Part shown: positions 35,908 through 44,905 of the stretch, piece by piece | Numbering within the stretch: position 1 is the stretch's first letter | Layout of the letters: each line of letters starts with the position of its first letter | From: Pedobacter sp. AK013 | Lineage (GTDB): Bacteria > Bacteroidota > Bacteroidia > Sphingobacteriales > Sphingobacteriaceae | Direction: 5' to 3' | Assembly: GCF_014205835.1 (NCBI RefSeq) | Contig: NZ_JACHCQ010000009.1 | Coordinates: 62,001-126,000 of the forward strand | DNA length: 64,000 nt | Program-made: the position numbers and the translations under genes | The notes under the pieces: generated by a model | Told to the model about the DNA's origin: nothing | Seen by the model: the letters and a program-made list of their open reading frames with translations, nothing else | The model's database searches: none

Positions 35908-36189
35908 TTAATCAACAGAAACAGTCAGGCCTTCCTGCTGTAAAATTTTACGGTAAACTTCCATCTCGGTAAATGAGCCTTCCAAAACAGGACATTTCCC
36001 ATCATTATGTACTTTCCAGGCAATTTTTTCGGCTTGCGATTCGTTATAATCGAGGTATTTCATCATGCAGTAAATCACATGATCGAAAGTATTGATATCG
36101 TCATTCCACAAAATAAGGCGATGTACGGTTTTTAGGGAGGTTAAAATTTCTTCGAGCGTAAAGGTCTCTTCTTTAGTTTCTGTAGACAT
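35908..36189 (-). CDS. clpS: ATP-dependent Clp protease adaptor ClpS
   Basis: Delivers N-degron substrates to ClpAP/ClpCP. The 93-residue protein has the core LILWNDDINTFDHVIYCMMK (about 27-46), whose Asn-Asp-Asp forms the N-end pocket, and HNDGKCPVLEGSF near the C-terminus. clpA/clpC are not adjacent. Monocistronic by appearance. Confidence 0.92.
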   Translation of the reverse strand: MSTETKEETFTLEEILTSLKTVHRLILWNDDINTFDHVIYCMMKYLDYNESQAEKIAWKVHNDGKCPVLEGSFTEMEVYRKILQQEGLTVSVD

Positions 36190-36405
36190 GATGCAAAAAT
36201 AACTATTTTTATGTAAGATGTAATAGGTAAAATGGATGATAATCTGACTTATATCTAAATATCTGCTCTTGGATTTATAATTTCATTGTTCAGTGGATTG
36301 TATTTTTGATTAAATAAAGTCCGTACTACACGTTACATCGTACATTTTACATATTCTTCCGCCTCTTTTAATACATTTGCTAACCAAATAATAATAAATA
36401 CAAGT

Positions 36406-37452
36406 ATGCACCAATCTAAAATAGCCGGAATAGGTTACTACGTTCCGAAAAATGTATATACCAACGATGATTTAAGCCGTTTTATGGATACCAACGATGC
36501 TTGGATTCAGGAGCGCACGGGTATTAAAGAACGTCGTTTTGCCGACCGGAATGAAGAAACCACCACTACAATGGGTATCGAGGCCGCTAAAATTGCGATA
36601 GAAAGGGCAGGGATTACAGCTAAGGATGTCGATTTTATTGTTTTTGCCACGCTCAGCCCTGATTATTATTTCCCTGGATGTGGTGTATTGCTACAGCGAG
36701 AAATGGGCATGGGCGAGATCGGTGCTTTAGATATCCGGAATCAATGTTCTGGTTTTGTTTACGCACTTTCGGTGGCCGATCAGTTTGTGAAAACCGGCAT
36801 GTATAAAAATGTGCTGGTGGTAGGAAGCGAAAAACATTCTTTTGCCATGGATTTTGAAACCCGTAGCCGTAATGTATCGGTGATTTTTGGCGATGGAGCC
36901 GGTGCTCTTGTATTACAACCGACAGACGAAGCCGGTAAAGGGATTTTAAGCACACATTTACATAGCGATGGTGCCGATGCCGAAATTCTAGCGATGTACT
37001 ATCCGGGTTCCCATGCCAATAAATGGTTAAAAGATAAACCAGCCTATCCGGAGCAGGAATTGGGTGGCTTGTTTATGACACCTGAAATTTTAGAAAGTGG
37101 CGCAGCTTTGCCCTATATGGATGGACCCGCGGTTTTTAAAAAGGCAGTTGTAAAATTTCCTGAAGTAATTAAAGAAGCTTTAGCCGCAAATAATTTAACG
37201 GAGAAAGATATTGATATGTTGGTGCCGCATCAGGCCAATTTGCGTATCAGCCAGTATGTGCAACAGTTGTTGGGCCTAAATGATGACCAGGTTTTTAATA
37301 ATATCCAAAAATATGGCAATACTACGGCCGCTTCTGTTCCTATTGCCTTATGCGAAGCCTGGGAGGCGGGCAAAATTAAAGATGGTGATCTGGTGTGCCT
37401 TGCCGCATTCGGATCTGGCTTTACCTGGGCAAGCGCGCTGATTAGGTGGTAG
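36406..37452 (+). CDS. Beta-ketoacyl-ACP synthase III homologue (second copy)
   Basis: A KAS III-type thiolase-fold enzyme, 348 residues. The triad is present: Cys114 in RNQCSGF, His in LVPHQANLRI, and Asn in YGNTTAASVP. Compared with the operon fabH at 27.5 kb it has a longer substrate-side segment (about 185-245, with MYYPGSHANKWL and EQELGGLFMTP), which suggests a different acyl primer or a role outside bulk fatty-acid synthesis. No ACP, KAS II or ketoreductase gene adjoins it. Confidence 0.9.
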   Translation: MHQSKIAGIGYYVPKNVYTNDDLSRFMDTNDAWIQERTGIKERRFADRNEETTTTMGIEAAKIAIERAGITAKDVDFIVFATLSPDYYFPGCGVLLQREMGMGEIGALDIRNQCSGFVYALSVADQFVKTGMYKNVLVVGSEKHSFAMDFETRSRNVSVIFGDGAGALVLQPTDEAGKGILSTHLHSDGADAEILAMYYPGSHANKWLKDKPAYPEQELGGLFMTPEILESGAALPYMDGPAVFKKAVVKFPEVIKEALAANNLTEKDIDMLVPHQANLRISQYVQQLLGLNDDQVFNNIQKYGNTTAASVPIALCEAWEAGKIKDGDLVCLAAFGSGFTWASALIRW

Positions 37453-37530
37453 GCTTTGGTTTAGGGTTTAGGGAAAATAGCCAAGCAAGCTAGGATAAAA
37501 TAATAAAGGTTAACTCAATACTATAAGTTC

Positions 37531-37572
37531 CTCATTTCGAGCGAAGAGCAACGAAGTCGAGAAACCTATTAA
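37531..37572. repeat. REP-like element (TCATTTCGAGCGAAG ... CGAAGTCGAGAAA)
   Basis: CTCATTTCGAGCGAAGAGCA and ACGAAGTCGAGAAACC, the same class as the element at 58.8 kb. It lies downstream of the second KAS III gene. Confidence 0.55.
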
Positions 37573-37617
37573 ATTAGATAAGTGTTGTGCTGTAAAGTTT
37601 CACTGTTTTATGTTTTT

Positions 37618-37676
37618 ACCATTAAGGAGTTAAGGACATTAAGGTTTTATCGCATGGTCCTTAACTTCTTAATGGT
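37618..37676. terminator. Long hairpin, probable bidirectional terminator
   Basis: ACCATTAAGGAGTTAAGGAC (37618-37637) pairs with GTCCTTAACTTCTTAATGGT (37657-37676), giving a 20-bp stem with a single G-U, a 19-base loop, and A/T-rich flanks. It lies between the convergent KAS III and 37.7-kb genes. Confidence 0.6.
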
Positions 37677-37685
37677 TAAATGTGC

Positions 37686-40139
37686 TTATTGCGTTCTAGG
37701 TTTAATAAAATCTCCTAGATAACTACATTCACCTGCTGCAACGGCATAAAAAGGCGTTTTTGCGTAATTAAATCTTAACTCTTTAAGATAAGGATTGTTA
37801 TAATTAGCCTTGATGAAGTTTCTCCATTTCACATCTTTTTTATCGTAGTAATAAAACGATAGCGGGTTAGCATTCATGATGATCTGTTTCTGCAAACATT
37901 TAGCCAGCATAAAAGTACATTTTGCCTTAAAATCAGCATTAGTGCTTAATGCCCTGGCTTTTAAATACCAGGCTTTTGCCGTTTGCGCTTTTTTATAATC
38001 GCCATCGTATACATATTTTGCCGGGTTACTATTGTCGTAAGATGACCAATCGTAGCTGATCAGGAACCAACTGTTGCCAAAATAACCTGTTTGATAAACA
38101 GCGTTGGCCATTTTATAATAATAAAGCGCTGCATTCTTTTTATCACTAATGGATAATTTCTGCAAACGGAGCATTTCTGCTGCAAAAGCCTTTTTGGTAA
38201 TTGATGCTTTAGCAGTTACATATTTTTTTGGATAGTCATTTATCGTTTCGATAAAGGGATTAGCATAAAGTTTTGCATTGGATTCATCTCCGTACCAATT
38301 CTCTGGATTGAAGTATTTGTAGCTTGCCGAAACCTTTGCGAACATTTGAACAGCCTTATTGTATTGGTGTGTACGCAAATAAGTTGTACCAAAAAGCTCG
38401 TAAAAATCATCGTTTTTGAGTTGGTTTAAAGCCGAAGCCAACAAAGCGGAGACATCATTGCCTGTTGCTTTTGTTTTATAAACCGCTAAGTCCTGCATAC
38501 TTTTCGGACTCAAGTAGTTCTGCCAAAAAGCGATGCTTTGGTAACTCATATTCTGGAAAAGCGAATTCTCTTTTAACGTTTTGTATTCCAGGTCGCCTTT
38601 AACCATTGCTAAAGCTGCTTTTGCCGTATCGCCCATATTCAAATAAGCTGGAGCTAATATCTGCTGATAAAAGTTTCTGGTAGTTCTGCTAAATCGTTTA
38701 CTGGCACGATCGGCATCATAATAATAGGGACCATTCGGTTGGTTACTGTTTTCAGCGAAACGTTTTTCATCAAGCCATTTTAAGGTTGGCAATAAATCGT
38801 TTTCATTAAACGGATTGCCTTTTTTGATGTTTTTTGCCTTGATCAATAAATCGGTAATGCGGTATTGGTCGCGTAATCTTTCTGGTAATTTATCGGGCTT
38901 TAATATGGCCAGGTAATTGGTGGCCAAGAAATCTTTATTCTCCATCCATGATAAATAAGCTGCAGTTAACGTACCCAGTTCAGGTTGTGGATATTTCTTC
39001 TCAGTAGCCAGTTTTACAGCAAAATTCCTGATTTCATTCAGGTGTTTTAAGTTAATGTTTTTTAAACTGTCTTTATATTTAGGATTGCCGTTATCCGAAA
39101 AGTAATAATTATAACCAATTTTGGCTATGTCATTTGCTTCGATAAGATCTTGCTCTAATTTATTTACTTCGCGCACCAATAGTGTACCGTTGAGCTGGCT
39201 TTTGGGTTCGTACTGGTAAACTTTATTTAAGCTTTCTATACCCGAATCGGCATTGCCAAATCCGTTTATGGCCCATATATTGGCTTTCTCGTTATTGGTT
39301 TTTGCATATTTTAATGCACCATTAACGGGCGAGCTGGTATAGTAATAATTTTTATAGGCCTGTACTCTTCGCTCAGGATTACCTGCAAAAACCTTGGAGA
39401 ATAAAAAGGCCGATTCTTCAGGGTTGCCCAACCGGCGGGTTGATCCGGCATAGAGTGCCAAAGCCCAACCCTTAACAGAACTGTTTAACCTGCTGGTTTT
39501 AATGTACTTCTCGTAAGTTGATTTACTTTCAGTATGGTTGCCTGCAAAATGGAACATCCGTTCTGATTGATATGCATAACGGAGTTTAAGGAAATCATCT
39601 TTTTCAGCTTCCGTTAATCTTAAGGCTTCTTTTGCCTTTGATTCCATCGTTGTGGTATCGCGTGGTTTTGGGTCCCAAAGACTGAAATCTACATTGGCTA
39701 AAGGTTCGCAGCTTTTGGCGAATTGATAGTATTTTAAAGATGCTTTACGTTTACCCAAAGCCTGGATAAAACTGTTTTGTTGTAAGCTATCGGGTAATTG
39801 TGAAATGTTGCCGTCAAAATTTACCAGTTTTACATCAGTGGCACTGTCTGTTTTGTACATTACTTTTAGCACATCCTCTTTTTTAACATTGAGGTATTTT
39901 GCCCATTCATTACTGTTGATATCGGGCTCACTTTCTATATCCGTCTCACTGTTGAGGTAAGCCATCTGGTTGTAGGCAAATGGCGAATATTCATCACCTT
40001 CAATATTGTTGTGGAAATAAGAAACATAATAATCATAGGGATCTATCTCACCTCCACAGGCAAGATTTACAGCAATCTCGCCGAAAAAAGTAATCAGGAA
40101 TACACTAAAAATTAGCGATAATTTTTTGAACGTCGTCAT
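37686..40139 (-). CDS. Large secreted protein with TPR-like helical repeats, function unknown
   Basis: An 817-residue exported protein that I do not recognise by function. The N-terminal signal (residues 1-28) ends near AVNLACGGEIDPYDYYVSY, so lipid attachment at Cys29 is possible. The rest is helical with irregular TPR-like units (for example FLKLRYAYQSERMFHFAG, ALALYAGSTRRLGNPEESAF, QYNKAVQMFAKVS) and many Tyr, Asn and Lys residues. Its start lies inside the end of the preceding gene (35-base overlap), implying translational coupling. The pair probably forms one envelope system. Confidence 0.75.
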   Translation of the reverse strand: MTTFKKLSLIFSVFLITFFGEIAVNLACGGEIDPYDYYVSYFHNNIEGDEYSPFAYNQMAYLNSETDIESEPDINSNEWAKYLNVKKEDVLKVMYKTDSATDVKLVNFDGNISQLPDSLQQNSFIQALGKRKASLKYYQFAKSCEPLANVDFSLWDPKPRDTTTMESKAKEALRLTEAEKDDFLKLRYAYQSERMFHFAGNHTESKSTYEKYIKTSRLNSSVKGWALALYAGSTRRLGNPEESAFLFSKVFAGNPERRVQAYKNYYYTSSPVNGALKYAKTNNEKANIWAINGFGNADSGIESLNKVYQYEPKSQLNGTLLVREVNKLEQDLIEANDIAKIGYNYYFSDNGNPKYKDSLKNINLKHLNEIRNFAVKLATEKKYPQPELGTLTAAYLSWMENKDFLATNYLAILKPDKLPERLRDQYRITDLLIKAKNIKKGNPFNENDLLPTLKWLDEKRFAENSNQPNGPYYYDADRASKRFSRTTRNFYQQILAPAYLNMGDTAKAALAMVKGDLEYKTLKENSLFQNMSYQSIAFWQNYLSPKSMQDLAVYKTKATGNDVSALLASALNQLKNDDFYELFGTTYLRTHQYNKAVQMFAKVSASYKYFNPENWYGDESNAKLYANPFIETINDYPKKYVTAKASITKKAFAAEMLRLQKLSISDKKNAALYYYKMANAVYQTGYFGNSWFLISYDWSSYDNSNPAKYVYDGDYKKAQTAKAWYLKARALSTNADFKAKCTFMLAKCLQKQIIMNANPLSFYYYDKKDVKWRNFIKANYNNPYLKELRFNYAKTPFYAVAAGECSYLGDFIKPRTQ

Positions 40140-41130
40140 AGGTAAAGTGTTTTAATAGGTCGGTGTCTAAATGGTAGAAAATAAGATTCCGGTCTCTGTG
40201 GGCTAAATATCGGGATAAAAATTTAGAGGTGGCAAGTAAATCTTTTGAAGAAACCTGTTCCCATCTTACCACGTCGCCCTGTTTTAACCCCGCGGCAGGA
40301 TAATCTATAAGTAGATTGTAAAGGATGGAATTTTCCCGCTGTTTGAAAAGCTTTTTATCCTCAATCTCTGTTTTGCCGATCCGTTTGGAAATACCTGCAT
40401 ATTGCCCGTTCCTGAATACCACTGCCCATTCAAAAATGGGTAAGGCAACATCAAGTGGCAAGGGATATTGCTCAAGGTAATCTTTTAGGTAAAGATCCAT
40501 TTCGTGCTGGTCCAATATAGAGTTCTGCTCGCCATATTTACGCAGGTTGCCCATATTATAACACATTAATATCGCTTTTTCTGCTGGTGGTACACCGCTT
40601 GATACAATATTTTTAACCTGATGCAGACGGAGCGTTACCGATATCGTTTTACCCTTTAGAAGTGCATTGGCCTTTAATTGTTCAAGAAATTTGAAATACC
40701 TGTTTCGTGTGCTTTTTGTCCAATCACAATCAATCTGAAGTTCATAATAATTTTGTTTCCCAGCCTGTTTTACCTTTGCGGCAACAAATTTGGCAATGCG
40801 ATCAGCCATCACCATAGTCTGTGTGGTATCTATCTTATTAAAAAGCTGGTTAACAATAAATACGACCGGTATAATATCGGTTTGTTTAGGTATAGGATCC
40901 GAAAATTTAATTGGCGAAATGGGCACAGGCAGTTGAAGATCGGGGTTAAAATCTACATCCATTATCCGTACGTATAAAGATTTTGATTTAAACTGATCGA
41001 GATAAGCAGTTTCTGCTTTTTTATTCTGATAATCTGTTCTCCAATAATAAAAAGTAGGATTTATGGCGGATTTTTGTTTACAGCCAAAGAAGAGAAATAC
41101 AGAAATCACTAAAATACCTATCTTGCGCAT
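40105..41130 (-). CDS. Putative lipoprotein, function unknown, coupled to the large TPR-like protein
   Basis: 341 residues from the ATG at 41130; another start at 41148 would add six residues before the signal. MRKIGILVISVFLFFGCKQ is a lipoprotein signal. The body (about 30-340) has YYWRTDYQ, YELQIDCDWTKSTRNRYFKF and ALPIFEWAVVFRNGQYAGI, a pattern compatible with a TIM-barrel hydrolase-like fold, but no family is certain. The end overlaps the 817-residue protein start by 35 bases. It is divergent from dtd with only 29 bases between starts. Confidence 0.75.
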   Translation of the reverse strand: MRKIGILVISVFLFFGCKQKSAINPTFYYWRTDYQNKKAETAYLDQFKSKSLYVRIMDVDFNPDLQLPVPISPIKFSDPIPKQTDIIPVVFIVNQLFNKIDTTQTMVMADRIAKFVAAKVKQAGKQNYYELQIDCDWTKSTRNRYFKFLEQLKANALLKGKTISVTLRLHQVKNIVSSGVPPAEKAILMCYNMGNLRKYGEQNSILDQHEMDLYLKDYLEQYPLPLDVALPIFEWAVVFRNGQYAGISKRIGKTEIEDKKLFKQRENSILYNLLIDYPAAGLKQGDVVRWEQVSSKDLLATSKFLSRYLAHRDRNLIFYHLDTDLLKHFTYDDVQKIIANF

Positions 41131-41159
41131 ATCAATTTTATTGAGCAAAAGTATACAAA

Positions 41160-41612
41160 ATGCGGGCAGTTTTACAAAGGGTTACACAGGCAAATTGCAC
41201 AGTTGATGGAGAAATAACTGGGGCAATCGAAAATGGATTTTTGGTGTTATTGGGTATTGAAGATGCAGATACACAGGAAGATCTGGATTGGCTGGCGCAG
41301 AAAATTATCGGTATGCGTGTTTTTGGTGATGAAAACGGGATGATGAATAAAGCACTTGCTGATGTTGGAGGCGATATCTTACTGATTAGTCAGTTTACCT
41401 TATTTGCATCTACAAAAAAGGGAAACCGCCCGGGTTTTATAAGGGCTGCACGACCGGATGTGGCCATTCCGCTTTACGAAAAAATGATCGAAAAGCTATC
41501 GGCTTTATTAGGTAAAAAAGTAAAAACCGGAATTTTTGGAGCTGATATGAAAATTGCACTACTAAACGATGGGCCGGTTACGATATTGATTGATACAAAA
41601 GATAAGGAATAG
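41160..41612 (+). CDS. dtd: D-aminoacyl-tRNA deacylase
   Basis: Removes D-amino acids (and Gly from tRNA-Ala) wrongly attached to tRNA. The 150-residue protein begins MRAVLQRVTQANCTVDG and contains both signature motifs: SQFTLFAS (about 80-87) and the C-terminal GPVTILIDTK, the Gly-cisPro gate. It is followed in the same direction by the glycosyltransferase gene 89 bases later. Confidence 0.95.
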   Translation: MRAVLQRVTQANCTVDGEITGAIENGFLVLLGIEDADTQEDLDWLAQKIIGMRVFGDENGMMNKALADVGGDILLISQFTLFASTKKGNRPGFIRAARPDVAIPLYEKMIEKLSALLGKKVKTGIFGADMKIALLNDGPVTILIDTKDKE

Positions 41613-41701
41613 TTAAAATTAAAAGTACAGCGTAACTTATTTGATTAAAAGCTGTCAAAATTCATAACTGATCTATTTCAATAAAATTTGCAATAACTAA
41701 T

Positions 41702-43243
41702 ATGAAGGATAAAAATCTGAGCAGGTTAACCGAATATGCTTACCTGGTATTTTTTCTGATCTTAAAAGTAGTTTTATCTTTTGTATTGGTTAATTCAGTT
41801 TATGAATTACACCGCGACGAATTTCTGCATTTAGATCAGGCTAACCACCTGGCTGCGGGCTTTACCTCTGTTCCACCTTTAACCTCGCTATTTTCATGGC
41901 TGATTAAGGCTTTCGGTAACGGTGTTTTTATGGTAAAACTTGTTCCGGCATTAATTGGAGCAATTACGATATTATACTGTTGGAAAATTGTCGATTTTTT
42001 AAAAGGGAACCTACTGGCCAAATGCCTGGTTGCGGTAGCTTGTATTTGTTCTTCTCTGCTTAGGTTAAATACACTCTACCAGCCCAATTCTTTTGATGTT
42101 TTAGCCTGGACAGCCATTTTTTATTATCTGTTAAAATATTTTGATAAAAACGAAGCCAAATACCTTTATGCTTTTGCCATTTTTGTAGGTTTTGGCTTTT
42201 TAAATAAGTATAATATCCTTTTTTTGATTATCGGTTTGTTACCGGCCGTAATGATTACACCAAACCGAAAAATATTTGCTGATAAACACCTTTATCTGGC
42301 TGTTTTGTTGGTGATTATAATTATTTCGCCCAATGTAATCTGGCAGATTAACCATCACTTTCCGGTACTTACCCATATGAAAGCCCTGCAGACTACACAA
42401 TTGGTACATGTAAACCGGACCGATTTTTTTATTGGGCAGTTTCTCTTTTTTATCAGTTCGATATTTGTTCTCTTGGCTGGGATTGGTAGTTTGATTTTTT
42501 ATAAAGATTTCAGGAAATACAACTGGATTATTATTACCTACCTCATTACCCTAATCGTATTTAGCTATTTTAAAGCAAAAGATTATTACGCCCTGGGCTT
42601 ATATCCAATTGTACTGGCTTTTGGAGCTGTTTATTTAAGCCGGGTTTTAGCAAAGATATATATATTAACAGGGTTGCTGTTTGCTTTTAATATTGGTTCA
42701 TTTATTTATCTGTTGCCGCTTTTGATGCCATTTTATAGTCCTGATGAAATTATTGCCCACCATAAAAGGTTTGAGCGGGTGGGGGCATTGCGTTGGGAAG
42801 ATGGTAAGAATCACCAGTTGCCACAGGATTATGCCGATATGCAGGGCTGGAAAGAGTTGGCAGCAATTGTTGATGTTGCTTACGGAAAGGTTAAAGATAA
42901 ATCTACCCTGTTGATTCGTGCCGATAATTATGGACAAGCCGGGGCAATCAACTATTATTCGAAATACAAAAATATAAACGCAGTATCGTACAACGCTGAT
43001 TATTTGTATTGGTTTAAAATGGACAAACCGATCAAAAGTTTAATTATGGTAACCGGCTGGAGGGACGAGGATCCGCAAAGAAAGAGAGAGCAGCCATATT
43101 TTGCCAAGATTACCAAAATTGGAGAAATAAAAACACCCTATGCACGGGAAGAAGGAGCAGGTGTGTTTTTGCTCGAAGATGCCAAGCCCGAAGTGAGTAG
43201 CATTATAAAATCAGAAATAGAGGAAGAAAAAAATGACCATTAA
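41702..43243 (+). CDS. GT39-family membrane glycosyltransferase
   Basis: A 513-residue polytopic protein of the PMT/ArnT-like glycosyltransferase class that uses lipid-linked sugars. The N-terminal loop VYELHRDEFLHLDQANHLA carries the conserved acidic residues. SVPPLTSLFSWL follows, with ten or more hydrophobic segments to about residue 350, then a soluble C-terminal domain (about 350-513). The acceptor, a lipid or protein, is unknown. Its stop overlaps the next gene's start by 11 bases, so they are coupled. Confidence 0.85.
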   Translation: MKDKNLSRLTEYAYLVFFLILKVVLSFVLVNSVYELHRDEFLHLDQANHLAAGFTSVPPLTSLFSWLIKAFGNGVFMVKLVPALIGAITILYCWKIVDFLKGNLLAKCLVAVACICSSLLRLNTLYQPNSFDVLAWTAIFYYLLKYFDKNEAKYLYAFAIFVGFGFLNKYNILFLIIGLLPAVMITPNRKIFADKHLYLAVLLVIIIISPNVIWQINHHFPVLTHMKALQTTQLVHVNRTDFFIGQFLFFISSIFVLLAGIGSLIFYKDFRKYNWIIITYLITLIVFSYFKAKDYYALGLYPIVLAFGAVYLSRVLAKIYILTGLLFAFNIGSFIYLLPLLMPFYSPDEIIAHHKRFERVGALRWEDGKNHQLPQDYADMQGWKELAAIVDVAYGKVKDKSTLLIRADNYGQAGAINYYSKYKNINAVSYNADYLYWFKMDKPIKSLIMVTGWRDEDPQRKREQPYFAKITKIGEIKTPYAREEGAGVFLLEDAKPEVSSIIKSEIEEEKNDH

Positions 43244-43562
43244 CGAAGCACAGGAAACGGTAGACCGCTGGATTAATACCACAGGTATCCGTTATTTTAA
43301 TGAATTAACCAATACCGCTATTTTAATGGAAGAAGTAGGGGAAGTAGCCCGTATTATGGCCCGTAAATACGGCGAACAGTCGTTTAAAAAGAGTGATGAA
43401 GCGGTAAACCTTGCCGATGAAATGGCCGATGTGATGTTTGTTTTAATCTGTTTAGCCAATCAGACCGGTATAAACCTAACCGATGCTTTAGAAAAGAACC
43501 TCGAGAAAAAAAGCATCCGTGATGCCGACAGACATAAGAATAATGAGAAGCTTAACCCCTAA
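43233..43562 (+). CDS. MazG-like nucleotide pyrophosphohydrolase
   Basis: A 109-residue all-alpha NTP pyrophosphatase. The Mg-binding set is readable: LMEEVGEVARIMARKYGEQ (Glu residues of EExxE) and then LADEMADVMFVL (ExxD). It probably removes abnormal nucleotides; the substrate is not fixed. The last residues NEKLNP are encoded in the arm of a repeat, so the C-terminus may be a recent extension. Confidence 0.88.
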   Translation: MTINEAQETVDRWINTTGIRYFNELTNTAILMEEVGEVARIMARKYGEQSFKKSDEAVNLADEMADVMFVLICLANQTGINLTDALEKNLEKKSIRDADRHKNNEKLNP

Positions 43563-43622
43563 ATCTCCTGAAGGGGGACTTAATATTTTTCTTGGCTTCA
43601 AGCCTCCTTTAGAGGGTTGGGG
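43551..43622. repeat. Inverted-repeat element holding both convergent stop codons
   Basis: CTTAACCCCTAAATCTCC at the left and GCCTCCTTTAGAGGGTTGGG at the right are imperfect inverted arms around GAAGGGGGACTT and a T-run. The left arm ends the MazG-like gene and the right arm ends the DUF4286 gene. A related arm precedes rsmA at about 33340. It is likely to act as a terminator. Confidence 0.6.
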
Positions 43623-43920
43623 GTATAAATTCCATCAAACTACGGTAAGCTACAAAGCGATTTTTATATCTTTCATTTAAATCTGCCTGTAGGGCTGGAG
43701 CAAATTCTTCCTGGTATTTATTGTATTGTTCGAGTGTTTCTGCTACATATTGCGTACAATAAGTTACCCCTTCGTTAGGCGAATCTATTACCTTTAATAA
43801 ACGATTAGAAACAAACATCCCAGTAGCCATAACCTCGGGGATATGTACATCCTGCATCCATTGTAACCATTCTTCGGCTATTGCATCATCCAAGATGAGC
43901 GTAACATTATATAAAAACAT
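43609..43920 (-). CDS. DUF4286 family protein
   Basis: A 103-residue ferredoxin-like (dimeric alpha-beta barrel) protein: LYNVTLILDDAIAEEWLQWM, then HIPEVMATGMFVSNRLLKV and YNKYQEEFAPALQADLNERY. The pattern fits DUF4286, a small Bacteroidota family of unknown function. The C-terminal residues PPTL derive from the repeat shared with the convergent gene. Confidence 0.82.
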   Translation of the reverse strand: MFLYNVTLILDDAIAEEWLQWMQDVHIPEVMATGMFVSNRLLKVIDSPNEGVTYCTQYVAETLEQYNKYQEEFAPALQADLNERYKNRFVAYRSLMEFIPPTL

Positions 43921-44028
43921 GGCGCAAAGGTAAATAATATATAAATGTTAAAAAATTGATGAAAGCAGATTTTATTCTTTAAAGTTGTATCAATCTATTA
44001 AATTTGATGATTCCCATTGTTTTTAAGC

Positions 44029-44292
44029 ATGATACGAACTAACGACTCTCAAAAAACAGATAATTCTACACGCAATTATATTTACACTGGTTACATAACT
44101 GCAATTTTCGGCGGCATTTTGGGGCTGGTTATTGGTTGGGATTTAATGAAGAAAAGGAGAACACTAAGTACAGGTGAAAAAGTGTTTTCTTATTCACTAA
44201 CAGATAGACAACACGGCGCTAGGATTTTAATTTTAGCGGGAATTTGCTTCATTTTGTTGCTAACGTTAACTATTATTGCAATAGATGCCTAA
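44029..44292 (+). CDS. Small membrane protein, paralogue of the C-terminal domain at 44.9 kb
   Basis: 87 residues from the ATG at 44029 (an upstream TTG at 44017 is less likely). Two hydrophobic segments flank a polar loop: YTGYITAIFGGILGLVIGW, then KKRRTLSTGEKVFSYSLTDRQ, then HGARILILAGICFILLLTL. The loop and second helix closely match the C-terminus of the protein encoded at 44906-45562 (KKTLPNGERVFGYAASDRGH). Function unknown; the two genes surround a GNAT acetyltransferase. Confidence 0.7.
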   Translation: MIRTNDSQKTDNSTRNYIYTGYITAIFGGILGLVIGWDLMKKRRTLSTGEKVFSYSLTDRQHGARILILAGICFILLLTLTIIAIDA

Positions 44293-44310
44293 GTTATCTG
44301 CAATTCAGAA

Positions 44311-44874
44311 ATGATTACCATTACCAATTCTTCTAACACGGAGGAACTTGAAGGAATTCTTGAACTCCAAAAACAAAACCTAAAAAAAGATCTAACTCCT
44401 GAACAAATAAAAGAACAGGGCTTTGTTACCGTTTCACATTCGCTTGAAGATTTAGAGAAAATGCATCAATATGTGTCCAACATTATTGCAAAAGATGGTG
44501 AAAGGGTTGTAGCTTATGTGTTAGCAATGACCGAGCAGTCTAAAAATGATATCCCCAGACTGGTTGAAATGTACGAAAGTTTCGATCATATTATGTATCA
44601 GGGAAAACCCGTTTCCGATTATCATTACCTCGTGGTTGGGCAAGTTTGCATAGGGCAAGATTATCGGGGTAGAGGCTTATTCGATCAATGTTATCATGCT
44701 TATAAAGACTACTTTAAAGGTGAATATGATTTTGCAATCACTGAAATTGCGAGCATTAATCTTCGATCGATGAATGCACATAAACGTGTGGGATTTGAAG
44801 TGATTTACACCTATACCGATAGTAGTGGTGTAGAATGGAATGTTGTGGTTTGGGATTGGAAAGATTTTAATTAG
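44311..44874 (+). CDS. GNAT-family N-acetyltransferase
   Basis: A 187-residue acetyl-CoA-dependent transferase. The acetyl-CoA binding motif is VGQVCIGQDYRGRGLFDQCY (about 110-129; the pyrophosphate loop is Q-D-Y-R-G-R-G). The C-terminal block NLRSMNAHKRVGFEVIYTY is the usual motif B. The acceptor substrate cannot be predicted. It is 18 bases after the small membrane protein and 31 bases before the next gene, so a three-gene unit is likely. Confidence 0.85.
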   Translation: MITITNSSNTEELEGILELQKQNLKKDLTPEQIKEQGFVTVSHSLEDLEKMHQYVSNIIAKDGERVVAYVLAMTEQSKNDIPRLVEMYESFDHIMYQGKPVSDYHYLVVGQVCIGQDYRGRGLFDQCYHAYKDYFKGEYDFAITEIASINLRSMNAHKRVGFEVIYTYTDSSGVEWNVVVWDWKDFN

Positions 44875-44905
44875 TATCTTAACGCGAACGCTCAACCAAA
44901 TACTT

